A stretch of DNA of 8,020 nucleotides from Ileibacterium sp. (GCA_021443945.1 JABUSF010000013.1:29677-37696); one strand, 5' to 3'. Positions 1-7,251 are shown, numbered from the stretch's first letter. The notes: generated by a model not told the origin, from the letters alone. Translations and numbers: made by a program.

Positions 1-820
1 TATACAGAAACTTTTCAGGAAGGTCAACTTTGAAGTCGACCGCCAGCGCCCTGAATTCATCCGGCTGAATCGTCTGTCTTTTAACACCTGTCATGCTGAG
101 AACTTTAACGAGAATTTCTGCAGCTTTTTCTGCGGTGTGCATTAAGCCAAATGTAATATCAAAATCCGGACCGGCCGCAAAAGTTCCATGATGGGCCCAG
201 ATTGCCAGATCATACTCTTTCATTTTCTCGGACGTTGCTTTAGCAATTGGAAGCTGTCCTGGAACCATCCATCCTACAACACCTACACCATTTGGGAATA
301 CCACAGGACATTCAGTAGCCATTTCCCAGAGCTCTCGGGTGAAAACCTCATCTTCGAGAGGAAGAACAAAGGTCAAAGCGATGAGATTTGTGGTGTGGGC
401 ATGATAAATCACCCGGTAATCTTCACTGATCGCTCTTTTGACAGCATGATTCATCAGATGGCTTGGAAGTTCACTTGTGGGACCGCCGCCATTTTCCATG
501 CCCCACAAAATTTTGTAATTCTCTCCCTGTTCATCCACAAGAATCAGAGCCAGTGAATCAGCGGGAGCAGATTTTACATTGGCGAAAAATTTTCCAGATC
601 CTGTAATCAGAAAGTATTCTCCTGCCAAAGTCGGTACAGAAGCTCCGATGGGTTTCCATTCACCTTCAAAGCTCAAATGATCCTGAACCTCTTCTGCCTC
701 ACTCTTTTTCAAACGGTAGGAAAGATTCCCTCCATTTCTTTCATGCCAGCCGAGATTCCATCCGGTATCAGCCATGTTAATAAAGCCCTTTGCAAATGAG
801 GCATCCAGTACATTTGACAT
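1..820 (-). CDS. rhaD: Rhamnulose-1-phosphate aldolase RhaD (3' end cut by window edge)
   Basis: This class II (zinc-dependent) aldolase cleaves L-rhamnulose-1-phosphate into dihydroxyacetone phosphate and L-lactaldehyde, the last carbon-splitting step of L-rhamnose breakdown, in the cytoplasm. I translated 273 codons from the ATG at 820 with no stop, and the frame is still open at base 1. The E. coli enzyme is 274 residues, so at most a few codons should be missing. Landmarks fall at almost the same numbering as E. coli: ERNGGN with N29 and N32, TGSGKFF with S75-G76, TSE with catalytic glutamate E117, the zinc pair HAH at H140/H142, and a third ligand in WAHHG at H211. The AAAGGAAA ribosome binding site lies inside the last rhaA codons, and only 4 bases separate the rhaA stop from this ATG, so translation is probably coupled. 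It is the third gene of rhaBAD. Identification is firm; only the exact end is unseen. Confidence 0.96.
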   Translation of the reverse strand, partial: MSNVLDASFAKGFINMADTGWNLGWHERNGGNLSYRLKKSEAEEVQDHLSFEGEWKPIGASVPTLAGEYFLITGSGKFFANVKSAPADSLALILVDEQGENYKILWGMENGGGPTSELPSHLMNHAVKRAISEDYRVIYHAHTTNLIALTFVLPLEDEVFTRELWEMATECPVVFPNGVGVVGWMVPGQLPIAKATSEKMKEYDLAIWAHHGTFAAGPDFDITFGLMHTAEKAAEILVKVLSMTGVKRQTIQPDEFRALAVDFKVDLPEKFLY

Positions 821-824
821 TTTT

Positions 825-2066
825 CTATTTCCTTTCCTTCAAAACTTTCTCTTCATATTTTTCTGCTTCCGCAAACCAGTCCAGATCATTGGGAACCTGA
901 TTCCGTCTGCAGTATTCATTCCAAACATCTCCAAAAGGCATGGTTTTCAAGTTTTCCTGGAGTGCAAGGATTTTCGTAAATTCATTTTGATCCTGCATCA
1001 CCTGCATTTCCTTAGGCTCCAGAAGGGCGTACAACATGGCTTTTTGGACATTTCTCAAGCCAATTGTCCAGGCGCAGATTCTGTTGATGGAAGCATCAAA
1101 CCAGTCTGTGGCCATATAAACTTTGTCCAGTCCATCGCAGCGGACAATTTCCTTGCAGATTTCTTTGGTTTCATCATCAAACAAAACCACATGGTCGCTG
1201 TCCCAGCGCACAGGCCGGGTAAGATGAAGAGCCAGTTCACCGGCCAGCAGAAGTGCAGCGGAGATTTTATCGGAAACGACTTCTGTTGGGTGGTAATGTC
1301 CATTGTCCATCAGCGGTGTCAGCCCATTTTTCAGCGCATAGCCAAATGTCATTTCACCACTGCCCACTGTGTAGCTTTCCATACCAATTCCAAAGACCTT
1401 GCTTTCCAGAGCGACTTTAACTTTCTCTTTGTCATAATCCATGGAAATGATTTCATTGAGGCTGTCCAGATAACGTCTGCGGGGGGCAAGTCTGCTGGCT
1501 GGAAGATCCTTTAAGCCATCTGGAATCCAGATATTCATGACAACCGGCCCGCCGAGTTCATCTGCAAAGTATTCACTGATCCGAATGCATGCTTTGCAGT
1601 GATCGATCCAGAAACGGCGGATTTCCTCGTCTTCGCTGGAAAGTGTCAGCCCCTGGGCTTTTTCATGAGAAAAAATGGTGGGGTTAAAGTCCAGCTTAAG
1701 GCCTCGCTGGCGGGCGAAATCCACCCAGGGTTTAAAATGCTTTGGCTCCAAAGCATCTCTGTCCGCTTTTTCCCCCTCTTCAAAAATGGCATAGCAGGCA
1801 TGAAGATTCAGTTTTTTCGTCCCTGGAACCAGTTTCAGAACTTCATCTATATCATCCATCAGTTCATCAGGAGTGGATGCCTTTCCTGGATAATTGCCTG
1901 TTGTCTGAATCCCGCCGGTCAGGGAATCGGATCCATCAAAGCCAACCACATCATCTCCCTGCCAGCAGTGTACAGAAACTGGAAACTTCTGAAGACTGTT
2001 TAATGCTTCTTCCACATCGACGCCCAACTGGCTGTACATTTCTTTTGCTTCTTCAAATCTGGACAT
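825..2066 (-). CDS. rhaA: L-rhamnose isomerase RhaA
   Basis: This enzyme converts L-rhamnose to L-rhamnulose in the cytoplasm, the first step of the phosphorylative rhamnose pathway. It is a metal-dependent TIM-barrel enzyme. The protein has 413 residues, close to the E. coli length of 419, and is collinear with it throughout. Recognisable blocks are SVHCWQGDD (31-39), TGGIQTTGNYPGKA (50-63), LDFNPT (125-130), FWIDHCKAC (152-160), MNIWIPDG (177-184), GMESYTVGS (228-236), NGHYHPTE (255-262) and RPVRWDSDHVV (284-294). H257, D289 and D291 match the metal-binding residues of the E. coli enzyme (H262, D294, D296 from memory). The ATG overlaps the rhaB stop in TAATG, and its GAAGGGAG ribosome binding site encodes the last rhaB residues, so rhaB and rhaA should be translationally coupled. 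There is no truncation or odd composition. Confidence 0.97.
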   Translation of the reverse strand: MSRFEEAKEMYSQLGVDVEEALNSLQKFPVSVHCWQGDDVVGFDGSDSLTGGIQTTGNYPGKASTPDELMDDIDEVLKLVPGTKKLNLHACYAIFEEGEKADRDALEPKHFKPWVDFARQRGLKLDFNPTIFSHEKAQGLTLSSEDEEIRRFWIDHCKACIRISEYFADELGGPVVMNIWIPDGLKDLPASRLAPRRRYLDSLNEIISMDYDKEKVKVALESKVFGIGMESYTVGSGEMTFGYALKNGLTPLMDNGHYHPTEVVSDKISAALLLAGELALHLTRPVRWDSDHVVLFDDETKEICKEIVRCDGLDKVYMATDWFDASINRICAWTIGLRNVQKAMLYALLEPKEMQVMQDQNEFTKILALQENLKTMPFGDVWNEYCRRNQVPNDLDWFAEAEKYEEKVLKERK

Positions 2067-3445
2067 TATTTTCTCCCTTCAAAAACTCTTATTTTTTCAC
2101 TGTTTCGAATTATATTTCTTGCCTCTTTCAGATCCGCACACTGGCCGTCACCGATCAGCTGAGCAGCAAGATTGCCGATGGCTGTTGCCTCCACAGGCCC
2201 GGCTAGAACCGTTTTTCCTGTTTGGCATGCAATCATTTCATTTAAAAGGCCGTTTTGGCAGCCACCTCCAAAGATATTGACCGTTTCATACGTTTGGCCT
2301 GTGATTTCTTCCAACTGTCTGCAGGCCCTGGCGGTGCTGACTGCAAGAGAACGGTAAATCGTTCTGGCCAAGTCTCCTGGGGTTACAGGTTCAGGAAGAT
2401 TGTTTTCCCTGAACCAGGACTGTATTTCATCTTTCATACAGGCCGGTTTTAAAAACCGGGGATCATCGCAGTCAAAGACACCGTCAAAGAGACTTTCCTT
2501 TGCCAAGTTCACCAGCTGCGCAAAGGAATACTCCTGATTCAAATCTGCGGCTGTTTCCTGAATCAGCCACAGTCCCATAATGTTCTTTAAAAACCGATAT
2601 CTTCGGTCATATCCCCCTTCACTGGTAAAGTTGGCTTTCATTGCCTTTTCGGAAAGATCCGCAGTATCCCTTTCAACCCCCAGAAGCGACCATGTGCCGG
2701 ATGATAGGAAGATTCCCTCTCCCACTCCAGCCATAAAAGCACTTCCTGTATCATGACTCGCTGCAGCAATGACTTTGCAGTCATATCCCACTTCTTCAGC
2801 TGTCTGCTTTTTCAAATTTCCAATGACTGTACCCGGTTCAACGGTTTCAGGAAACAAATGTTCAGATACTCCAGCGGCCTCCAGCAAATCTGAATCCAGA
2901 TTCCCCTGACTGTTCAAAAGAGCAGTGGTCGTCATATTCGTGTATTCGTTCGTTTTGATCCCCGTCAGTCTGAATGCCAGGTAATCCGGAATCATCAAAA
3001 AGCTTTTCGCCTTCTGCAGCTGATCCGGACTGCTGGCCAGCTGATAGATGGTATTGAAGGGCTGAAACTGAATTCCGTTTCGGCGGTAAACTTCATCCCG
3101 ATTGATTTTGTGATGAACCGATTTGACTCCGTCGGCTGTTCTGGAATCCCTGTAGCTGTATGGATCTGAGATCTTATTTTCATTCTCATCCAGAAGAACA
3201 TAATCTACAGCCCAGGTATCCACGGCAACGGATACGGGGATTTTGGACAGATTTGCGGCCTGCTTCATTCCCTCGATGACTGACTTATACAGTCCGTCAA
3301 TATCCCAGTAAAAATGTCCGTCCTTTTCATAAGCTCCATTTTTAAACCGGTAGATTTCTTCCCACACCAGTTTTCCATTCTCTACATGACCAAGAATGTG
3401 GCGACCGCTGCTGGCACCAATATCGACTGCAAGATAGTAATTCAT
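2066..3445 (-). CDS. rhaB: Rhamnulokinase RhaB (FGGY kinase family)
   Basis: This kinase phosphorylates L-rhamnulose at O1 with ATP to give L-rhamnulose-1-phosphate, the substrate of the RhaD aldolase. The 459-residue protein has the FGGY sugar-kinase layout. An N-terminal phosphate-binding loop reads AVDIGASSGR (6-15), followed by VDTWAVDYVLLD (75-86) and YRDSRT (98-103). The catalytic aspartate is D232 in ASHDTGSAF, followed by FLSSGTWSLLG (246-256). The adenosine-binding stretch IFGGGCQNGLLN (391-402) is followed by GPVEATAIGN (416-425). It is slightly shorter than E. coli RhaB (489). I chose the ATG at 3445 because an AGGGGAG ribosome binding site sits 7 bases upstream. An in-frame GTG at 3451 would add two residues but lies one base from that site, too close to use. 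It is the first gene of rhaBAD, behind its own promoter. Confidence 0.96.
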   Translation of the reverse strand: MNYYLAVDIGASSGRHILGHVENGKLVWEEIYRFKNGAYEKDGHFYWDIDGLYKSVIEGMKQAANLSKIPVSVAVDTWAVDYVLLDENENKISDPYSYRDSRTADGVKSVHHKINRDEVYRRNGIQFQPFNTIYQLASSPDQLQKAKSFLMIPDYLAFRLTGIKTNEYTNMTTTALLNSQGNLDSDLLEAAGVSEHLFPETVEPGTVIGNLKKQTAEEVGYDCKVIAAASHDTGSAFMAGVGEGIFLSSGTWSLLGVERDTADLSEKAMKANFTSEGGYDRRYRFLKNIMGLWLIQETAADLNQEYSFAQLVNLAKESLFDGVFDCDDPRFLKPACMKDEIQSWFRENNLPEPVTPGDLARTIYRSLAVSTARACRQLEEITGQTYETVNIFGGGCQNGLLNEMIACQTGKTVLAGPVEATAIGNLAAQLIGDGQCADLKEARNIIRNSEKIRVFEGRK

Positions 3446-3452
3446 AATCACT

Positions 3453-3459
3453 CTCCCCT
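3453..3459 (-). promoter_or_regulatory. Ribosome binding site of rhaB that fixes its start
   Basis: On the minus strand the sequence reads AGGGGAG and then seven bases to ATG at 3445. The in-frame GTG at 3451 is only one base away from this site, so the ATG is the sensible start. Confidence 0.85.
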
Positions 3460-3493
3460 AGAAAGCTGCATGCACTTTGCTTTATCTGGCTCA

Positions 3494-3555
3494 ATTATAG
3501 ATTTGGTCCTTTTGCGTCGAAATGTCATAAACCGGACTCTGCACTGTCAAAATCT
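3494..3555 (-). promoter_or_regulatory. rhaBAD promoter with two direct-repeat activator half-sites
   Basis: Read on the minus strand, a perfect -10 hexamer TATAAT lies at 3499-3494. The -35 at 17-bp spacing is poor (TTTCGA, 3522-3517), as expected for an activator-dependent promoter. Upstream are two similar 11-mers in the same orientation, AGATTTTGACA (3555-3545) and GGTTTATGACA (3533-3523), 22 bp apart start to start. The inner one ends 23 bp before the -10. The permease promoter shares this arrangement base for base in spacing. The outer repeat contains TTGACA, but no -10 lies 16-18 bp downstream of it, so I read it as an operator rather than a -35. The implied 5' leader is roughly 40 bases. 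The binding protein is inferred, most likely the divergent cupin/AraC-type regulator. Confidence 0.72.
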
Positions 3556-3564
3556 TACTTTTTG

Positions 3565-3596
3565 AAGAAAAAAGATCCGCACTTGGACGGATCTTT
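3565..3596 (-). terminator. Rho-independent terminator after the rhamnosidase
   Basis: A perfect 9-bp stem (AAAGATCCG paired with CGGATCTTT, 3571-3579 and 3588-3596) with an 8-base loop is followed on the minus strand by a run of six T, then C, then TT. There is no T run on the plus strand, so it works in the minus direction. It begins 33 bases after the rhamnosidase stop and ends just before the rhaB operator, separating the permease-rhamnosidase unit from rhaBAD. Confidence 0.9.
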
Positions 3597-3629
3597 CAGT
3601 CAATCTGTGATTGAAGGCCAGGAATCCAA

Positions 3630-5864
3630 TCATTCACTGGATCTTTCTATACAAATTTCAAGCGAGCAGTTTTCAGGCAGCGGCTTTTCTGTAACAGAGA
3701 CTCCTTCGGGAATCTGAACTTTCCAGCGGATCTTTTCACCTTCCCGCTTCCAGCTTGAGCAAACATGTCCGCGAATCGTTTCAAAGGAAACATCCGCCTG
3801 ATGGATCTGAGAGGGGAACTGCCCATGCAGAATCAGAGAATCAGCTCCTCTGGCGTTTGAAGCGACCTGGATGCCGCCGATTCCTTCATAAAACCACTGA
3901 ACGAAAGAAGTAAACATAGCATGGTTGTAGGAGTAATGATCACCTGTAAACAGTTCCGCAAAAGCCTTGTTTCCCGTTTTAAGCATGGCTGAGTAAGAAA
4001 TCGTTCCCTCTCTGGTCAGCCACTGGGCGATCACCTCATCATATCCACACTCATGCAGCAAGTCATAATTGAATTTTGTTCCAAAAATACCGGCTGTAAA
4101 AACGCCGTCTTCCCGGGCTATCAGCTGTACGAGAGCGGATGCCAGCTTTTCGGGCTGTTCAAGCCCGCCAGCGTATGCAAAGCCATAACTGGTTTGAGTT
4201 CCGTCTGCGAAAGAGCCGTCTTCATTTCGGAATCTCTCAATGATTTCCTGTTTCAGCAGATCATGCTTCTGTTCGTAAGCAGATGTATCCCTGCCAAGCG
4301 CACCGGAAATCCGAATAAATGTCTCCAGAAACAGAAGGATGGTCACCCAGCCGGCAAAATCCTTGTCGGGGGTTGGTTTATAAAACTGACCTGCAATCAG
4401 TACGCTGCCATGATCCCCCAGACAATGTTTGGAAAGATCTTCAAAATCAAGAGTCAGAAGATAATCCAGGTTCTTTTGAATGGCCGGATAAACTTCTTGG
4501 ACAAAATCTGTGTCATCGTAAAACTGAATCAGCTTCATAGCCAGATACGGGACGGCATACTGCCATAAAAGAGGCCCTTCCCCATATGCCGTTCCTTTTG
4601 ATCCAATTCCCATAAAGGGGGCTGTTTCAGGAAAACCCCCGGCCTGCGTCTGGTCATTGATAAAGTCCTTCAGGATTTTACGGTATGTATTTTTTAAGTC
4701 AAAGGTATACAAATTCGAATCTGCCAGAGCAACCATATCACCACCATATCCAAGCCGCTCTCTGGCACAATCTTCAAAAGATGAATGGAAATTATTCAGC
4801 TTTGTGCGCAGAGCCGCAGCATACAGTTCATTGAATGCAGGATTGTCTGTCTGCACAAATCCTGTCTGTTTCACATCTGTATGGACATACCAGGCGGAGA
4901 TGCTGTAGATCTGTGAGGTCTGAATTCCTTTGATCAGACAGTAACGGAAGGAATGATAAGTAAACCGGTTTGTAAAAGAGTTCATTCCCTCTTTCAGAAT
5001 CACGGTATCCTGTTCGTAAGCATATTCCGGAGCACCTGGTCCGCCGTCTACTTTCCGGCCATCCGGCATAGTCTCTCCGACGGATCCGTTAGTATTGCAT
5101 AAAAGGTTCAGCTTTGAACCGTCTGCATTCTCCGCAAAGAGCATGTTCATGGTTTGCCCGTCTGTTCCTTCCAGGGAGATCTCAATAAATCCGCTGATCA
5201 TTTCTCCAAAATCCACCAGAATTCCTTCTTCTGTTTCCTGAATGGATTTTGGCTGAACTTCCTTGATTCGGCGAATCGGGGGCATTTCATTTGGCTCAAA
5301 ACGGCAGACTTTGTCATACAAAACAACCGGTTCAAAATCCCGGTCTTCCTGTCTCAGGTCGGCTCTTTCCCCCAGATAAAGATTATTAAACAGAAGATTT
5401 CCTTTTCCAGCTTTCCAATGAGGGCCGGTCGTACAGATTTCCTTTCCGTCCAGCACAATCGATGCGGTTACGGCTGGCTCACCGATTTCAGCCAGATTTT
5501 CCCGCAGATTGTATTTTCCAAAAAAGCGCAGAGGAGATGGATTATAGTATCCGTTTCCCAGTTCAATGCGGATTTCATTGCTGCCAGGACGGATCAAATC
5601 GCTGATATCAAAGGTATCGTACAGGACCGTTTTTGCAAAATTTGTCCATGGACCGTTGAGTACAGTTCTGCTGCCTGGCTGCCCGTTGATCTGAAAATCA
5701 TAAAACCCCAGACCGGCAATGCGGATTTCAGCTTTTCCCATTTTTTCTGCTTCAAATTGTGCTTTTAAAACAGTATTGGGGTGGTCACTGTAGTAACCGG
5801 CATCATCCTGACCGTAGCAATGAGCACGAGATCCGATCAGATTTGCATTTGTAAATGGACTCAT
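3630..5864 (-). CDS. Alpha-L-rhamnosidase, glycoside hydrolase family 78, intracellular
   Basis: This inverting glycosidase releases terminal alpha-L-rhamnose from rhamnosides. The 744-residue protein shows the GH78 order: an N-terminal beta-sandwich with GLGFYDFQINGQ (51-62) and GPWTNFAKTVLYDTFDISDL (71-90), a second beta domain around VDFGEMISGF (217-226), an (alpha/alpha)6 catalytic domain (about 335-665) and a C-terminal beta domain. The catalytic loop is DCARERLGYGGD (365-376). E369 fits the general acid and D376 the conserved aspartate. GNKAFAE (631-637) aligns with the usual GATTIWE, making E637 the probable general base. The SYNHAMF block (645-651) carries the conserved histidine H648. 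There is no signal peptide or anchor, so it acts on imported substrate. The ATG at 5864 is chosen because AAAGGA sits 6 bases upstream. An in-frame GTG at 5879 would lie in front of the ribosome binding site itself. It is the second gene after the PTS permease. Confidence 0.93.
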   Translation of the reverse strand: MSPFTNANLIGSRAHCYGQDDAGYYSDHPNTVLKAQFEAEKMGKAEIRIAGLGFYDFQINGQPGSRTVLNGPWTNFAKTVLYDTFDISDLIRPGSNEIRIELGNGYYNPSPLRFFGKYNLRENLAEIGEPAVTASIVLDGKEICTTGPHWKAGKGNLLFNNLYLGERADLRQEDRDFEPVVLYDKVCRFEPNEMPPIRRIKEVQPKSIQETEEGILVDFGEMISGFIEISLEGTDGQTMNMLFAENADGSKLNLLCNTNGSVGETMPDGRKVDGGPGAPEYAYEQDTVILKEGMNSFTNRFTYHSFRYCLIKGIQTSQIYSISAWYVHTDVKQTGFVQTDNPAFNELYAAALRTKLNNFHSSFEDCARERLGYGGDMVALADSNLYTFDLKNTYRKILKDFINDQTQAGGFPETAPFMGIGSKGTAYGEGPLLWQYAVPYLAMKLIQFYDDTDFVQEVYPAIQKNLDYLLTLDFEDLSKHCLGDHGSVLIAGQFYKPTPDKDFAGWVTILLFLETFIRISGALGRDTSAYEQKHDLLKQEIIERFRNEDGSFADGTQTSYGFAYAGGLEQPEKLASALVQLIAREDGVFTAGIFGTKFNYDLLHECGYDEVIAQWLTREGTISYSAMLKTGNKAFAELFTGDHYSYNHAMFTSFVQWFYEGIGGIQVASNARGADSLILHGQFPSQIHQADVSFETIRGHVCSSWKREGEKIRWKVQIPEGVSVTEKPLPENCSLEICIERSSE

Positions 5865-5870
5865 ATTTTT

Positions 5871-5876
5871 TCCTTT
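5871..5876 (-). promoter_or_regulatory. Ribosome binding site of the rhamnosidase that fixes its start
   Basis: The minus strand reads AAAGGA, then six bases, then ATG at 5864. The upstream in-frame GTG at 5879 overlaps this region and has no site of its own, because the permease intercistronic hairpin begins right before it. The five-residue extension it would add is therefore unlikely to be real. Confidence 0.82.
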
Positions 5877-5883
5877 CACGAAC

Positions 5884-5916
5884 TTGATAACGCCTGCCGG
5901 CGGCAGGCGTTATCAA
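5884..5916 (-). repeat. Perfect 15-bp intercistronic hairpin without a T run
   Basis: TTGATAACGCCTGCC (5884-5898) is the exact reverse complement of 5902-5916, with a 3-base loop. It lies between the permease stop (5926) and the rhamnosidase ribosome binding site (5876-5871). No T run follows on either strand, so it is not a standard intrinsic terminator. A role in protecting or processing the permease mRNA 3' end, or in setting the permease to rhamnosidase expression ratio, is inferred. The stem ends only 7 bases before the ribosome binding site. Confidence 0.85.
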
Positions 5917-5925
5917 AGGGAGGAC

Positions 5926-7242
5926 TTAAGACTCAGCCACAGAAGAACTGATTTCAGATTCTGCACTCATTTCAGCTTCTTCTTCACAGATCTGACGGTC
6001 AGCTACTTTTACAAACGGCAGCCAGATCAGAACGACAACGACCACGCAAACAAGCTGCAGAAGCGATCCCATAATACTGCCGGTTGCCAGATAGCCGGAA
6101 ATCAGCAGCGGTGTTGTCCAAGGAACCTGAGCCAGACCTGTGCAGACAGGCACAAGTCCAGAAGCCATTGCGAAATAGGAAATCAGAATGGATGCAGCAT
6201 TGGACAACAAGAATGGAATGAAGTAAACCACATTCATCATCAGAGGAATACCGAACAGAGTCGGTTCTCCAACATTGAAGATATACGGAACCATAGCAAC
6301 CTTTTTCATTTCTTTATACCGGGCTGATCTGGCAATCAAACAGATGGCGATAATGGAACCGATAATACCGATACTGGCAAAGCCATCCCAGAACGACTGA
6401 CAGATAATGTTGGTTGGAGCCGCTCCAGCAAGGGATGCTGTCTGATTTTCCATCTGAAGAACCTGGAGAATTGGAGTCATTACGGCATTGGTAATGGAGT
6501 CGCCATGAATTCCGAAGAACCAGAGCAGCTGAGAGAATATTTTGATCAGAATGACACCGATCAGGGATCCGCCCATCTTGGAAATTGGAGCGCCGAGGAT
6601 TGCATTAAACAGTTCCAGAGCTGATGTTCCGTTAAAGTTGTCGATGCAAAGCCGGATCACCCAAAACAGGACAATGCAGACCAGGGACGGAATAATGGAT
6701 TCAAACGGTCTTGCTACACCTGGAGGAACCGAAGCAGGCATCTTGATTTTCAAGCCTAAGCTGTCAATCTTGCGATATACGATACAGGTCAGAATTGCTA
6801 TAATCAGGCTTAAGAAAATGGACTGTGCCCCCAGGAATGTTACGTCAATGAAGGATCCAGCTGCATTGGCTGTAAAAGGAACAAGAAGTACATAATCCAC
6901 CAGAGAAGTCAGCTGAATCTGTAGAGCATCCAGCTTCATGGATTCAGCAAGAGCACGGGAGACAGTCAGGACAACCAAGACACCGCCGATTCCAAGAGAT
7001 GCGGAATTGACAAGAACCATGTTTCCAACCCAGCCTTCACCAAATACAGAAGCCATAAAATCAAGATATGGCTGGATAGGCAGGAATCCAATAATCAGGA
7101 AGATGGAAGCGATAAAGGTAAAAGGCATATAAGCCAGCATTCCATCCTTAATGGCATTGATATACATGTTCGATGACAGCTTCACTGAGATCGGGCTCAG
7201 GAAGTCATAAAGCTTATCGAAGAAGGATTGCTTTTCATTCAT
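5926..7242 (-). CDS. PTS EIIC permease, lactose/cellobiose (CelB/ChbC-like) family
   Basis: This is the membrane-embedded sugar-translocating subunit of a phosphotransferase system. The 438-residue protein has about ten hydrophobic segments and no EIIA or EIIB domain attached. Family marks are MPASVPPGVARPFESIIP (168-185), LLWFFGIHGDS (239-249) with H246, YIFNVGEPTLFGIP (320-333) with E326, and VPWTTPLLISGYLATG (373-388). H246 and E326 correspond to the histidine and glutamate known to line the substrate site of Bacillus ChbC-type EIIC. The family usually carries beta-glucosides, chitobiose or lactose. Here the neighbours suggest a rhamnose-containing saccharide, which is inference. The last ~20 residues are acidic and serine-rich. 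The start ATG has a purine-rich GAGAGAGAG stretch 9 bases upstream as its ribosome binding site. It is the first gene of the unit with the rhamnosidase. The partner EIIA and EIIB are not in the window. Confidence 0.93.
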   Translation of the reverse strand: MNEKQSFFDKLYDFLSPISVKLSSNMYINAIKDGMLAYMPFTFIASIFLIIGFLPIQPYLDFMASVFGEGWVGNMVLVNSASLGIGGVLVVLTVSRALAESMKLDALQIQLTSLVDYVLLVPFTANAAGSFIDVTFLGAQSIFLSLIIAILTCIVYRKIDSLGLKIKMPASVPPGVARPFESIIPSLVCIVLFWVIRLCIDNFNGTSALELFNAILGAPISKMGGSLIGVILIKIFSQLLWFFGIHGDSITNAVMTPILQVLQMENQTASLAGAAPTNIICQSFWDGFASIGIIGSIIAICLIARSARYKEMKKVAMVPYIFNVGEPTLFGIPLMMNVVYFIPFLLSNAASILISYFAMASGLVPVCTGLAQVPWTTPLLISGYLATGSIMGSLLQLVCVVVVVLIWLPFVKVADRQICEEEAEMSAESEISSSVAES

Positions 7243-7251
7243 AGTTAAATA

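Noticed and set aside
188..556. Plus-strand open frame of about 120 codons near the left edge
   Set aside because: It is antisense to the rhaD catalytic region, which is intact and matches the family residue by residue.
774..1514. Long plus-strand open frame opposite rhaA and the start of rhaD
   Set aside because: It lies antisense to well-conserved rhaA and rhaD. Its translation has no recognisable domain and is rich in Phe, Cys and His, as antisense shadows often are.
3545..3550. TTGACA before rhaB read as a -35 box
   Set aside because: It matches the consensus perfectly on the minus strand, but no -10-like hexamer occurs 16-18 bp downstream. The same block occurs at the same distance from the -10 in the permease promoter, so it is better explained as an operator half-site.
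3600..3614. Small 6-bp hairpin (TCAATC / GATTGA, 3-base loop) between the rhamnosidase stop and the terminator
   Set aside because: It is short and AT-rich with no T run, and it lies beside a much stronger terminator stem. Chance is an adequate explanation.
4053..4568. Plus-strand open frame opposite the GH78 catalytic domain
   Set aside because: It is antisense shadow coding within an intact gene, with no recognisable motifs.
5154..5768. Plus-strand open frame of about 200 codons opposite the rhamnosidase
   Set aside because: It is fully antisense to conserved GH78 domains, with no plausible ribosome binding site or family resemblance.
5884..5916. Hairpin read as an intrinsic terminator after the permease
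   Set aside because: No T run follows the stem on either strand, and the rhamnosidase ribosome binding site follows almost immediately. The two genes are more likely cotranscribed.
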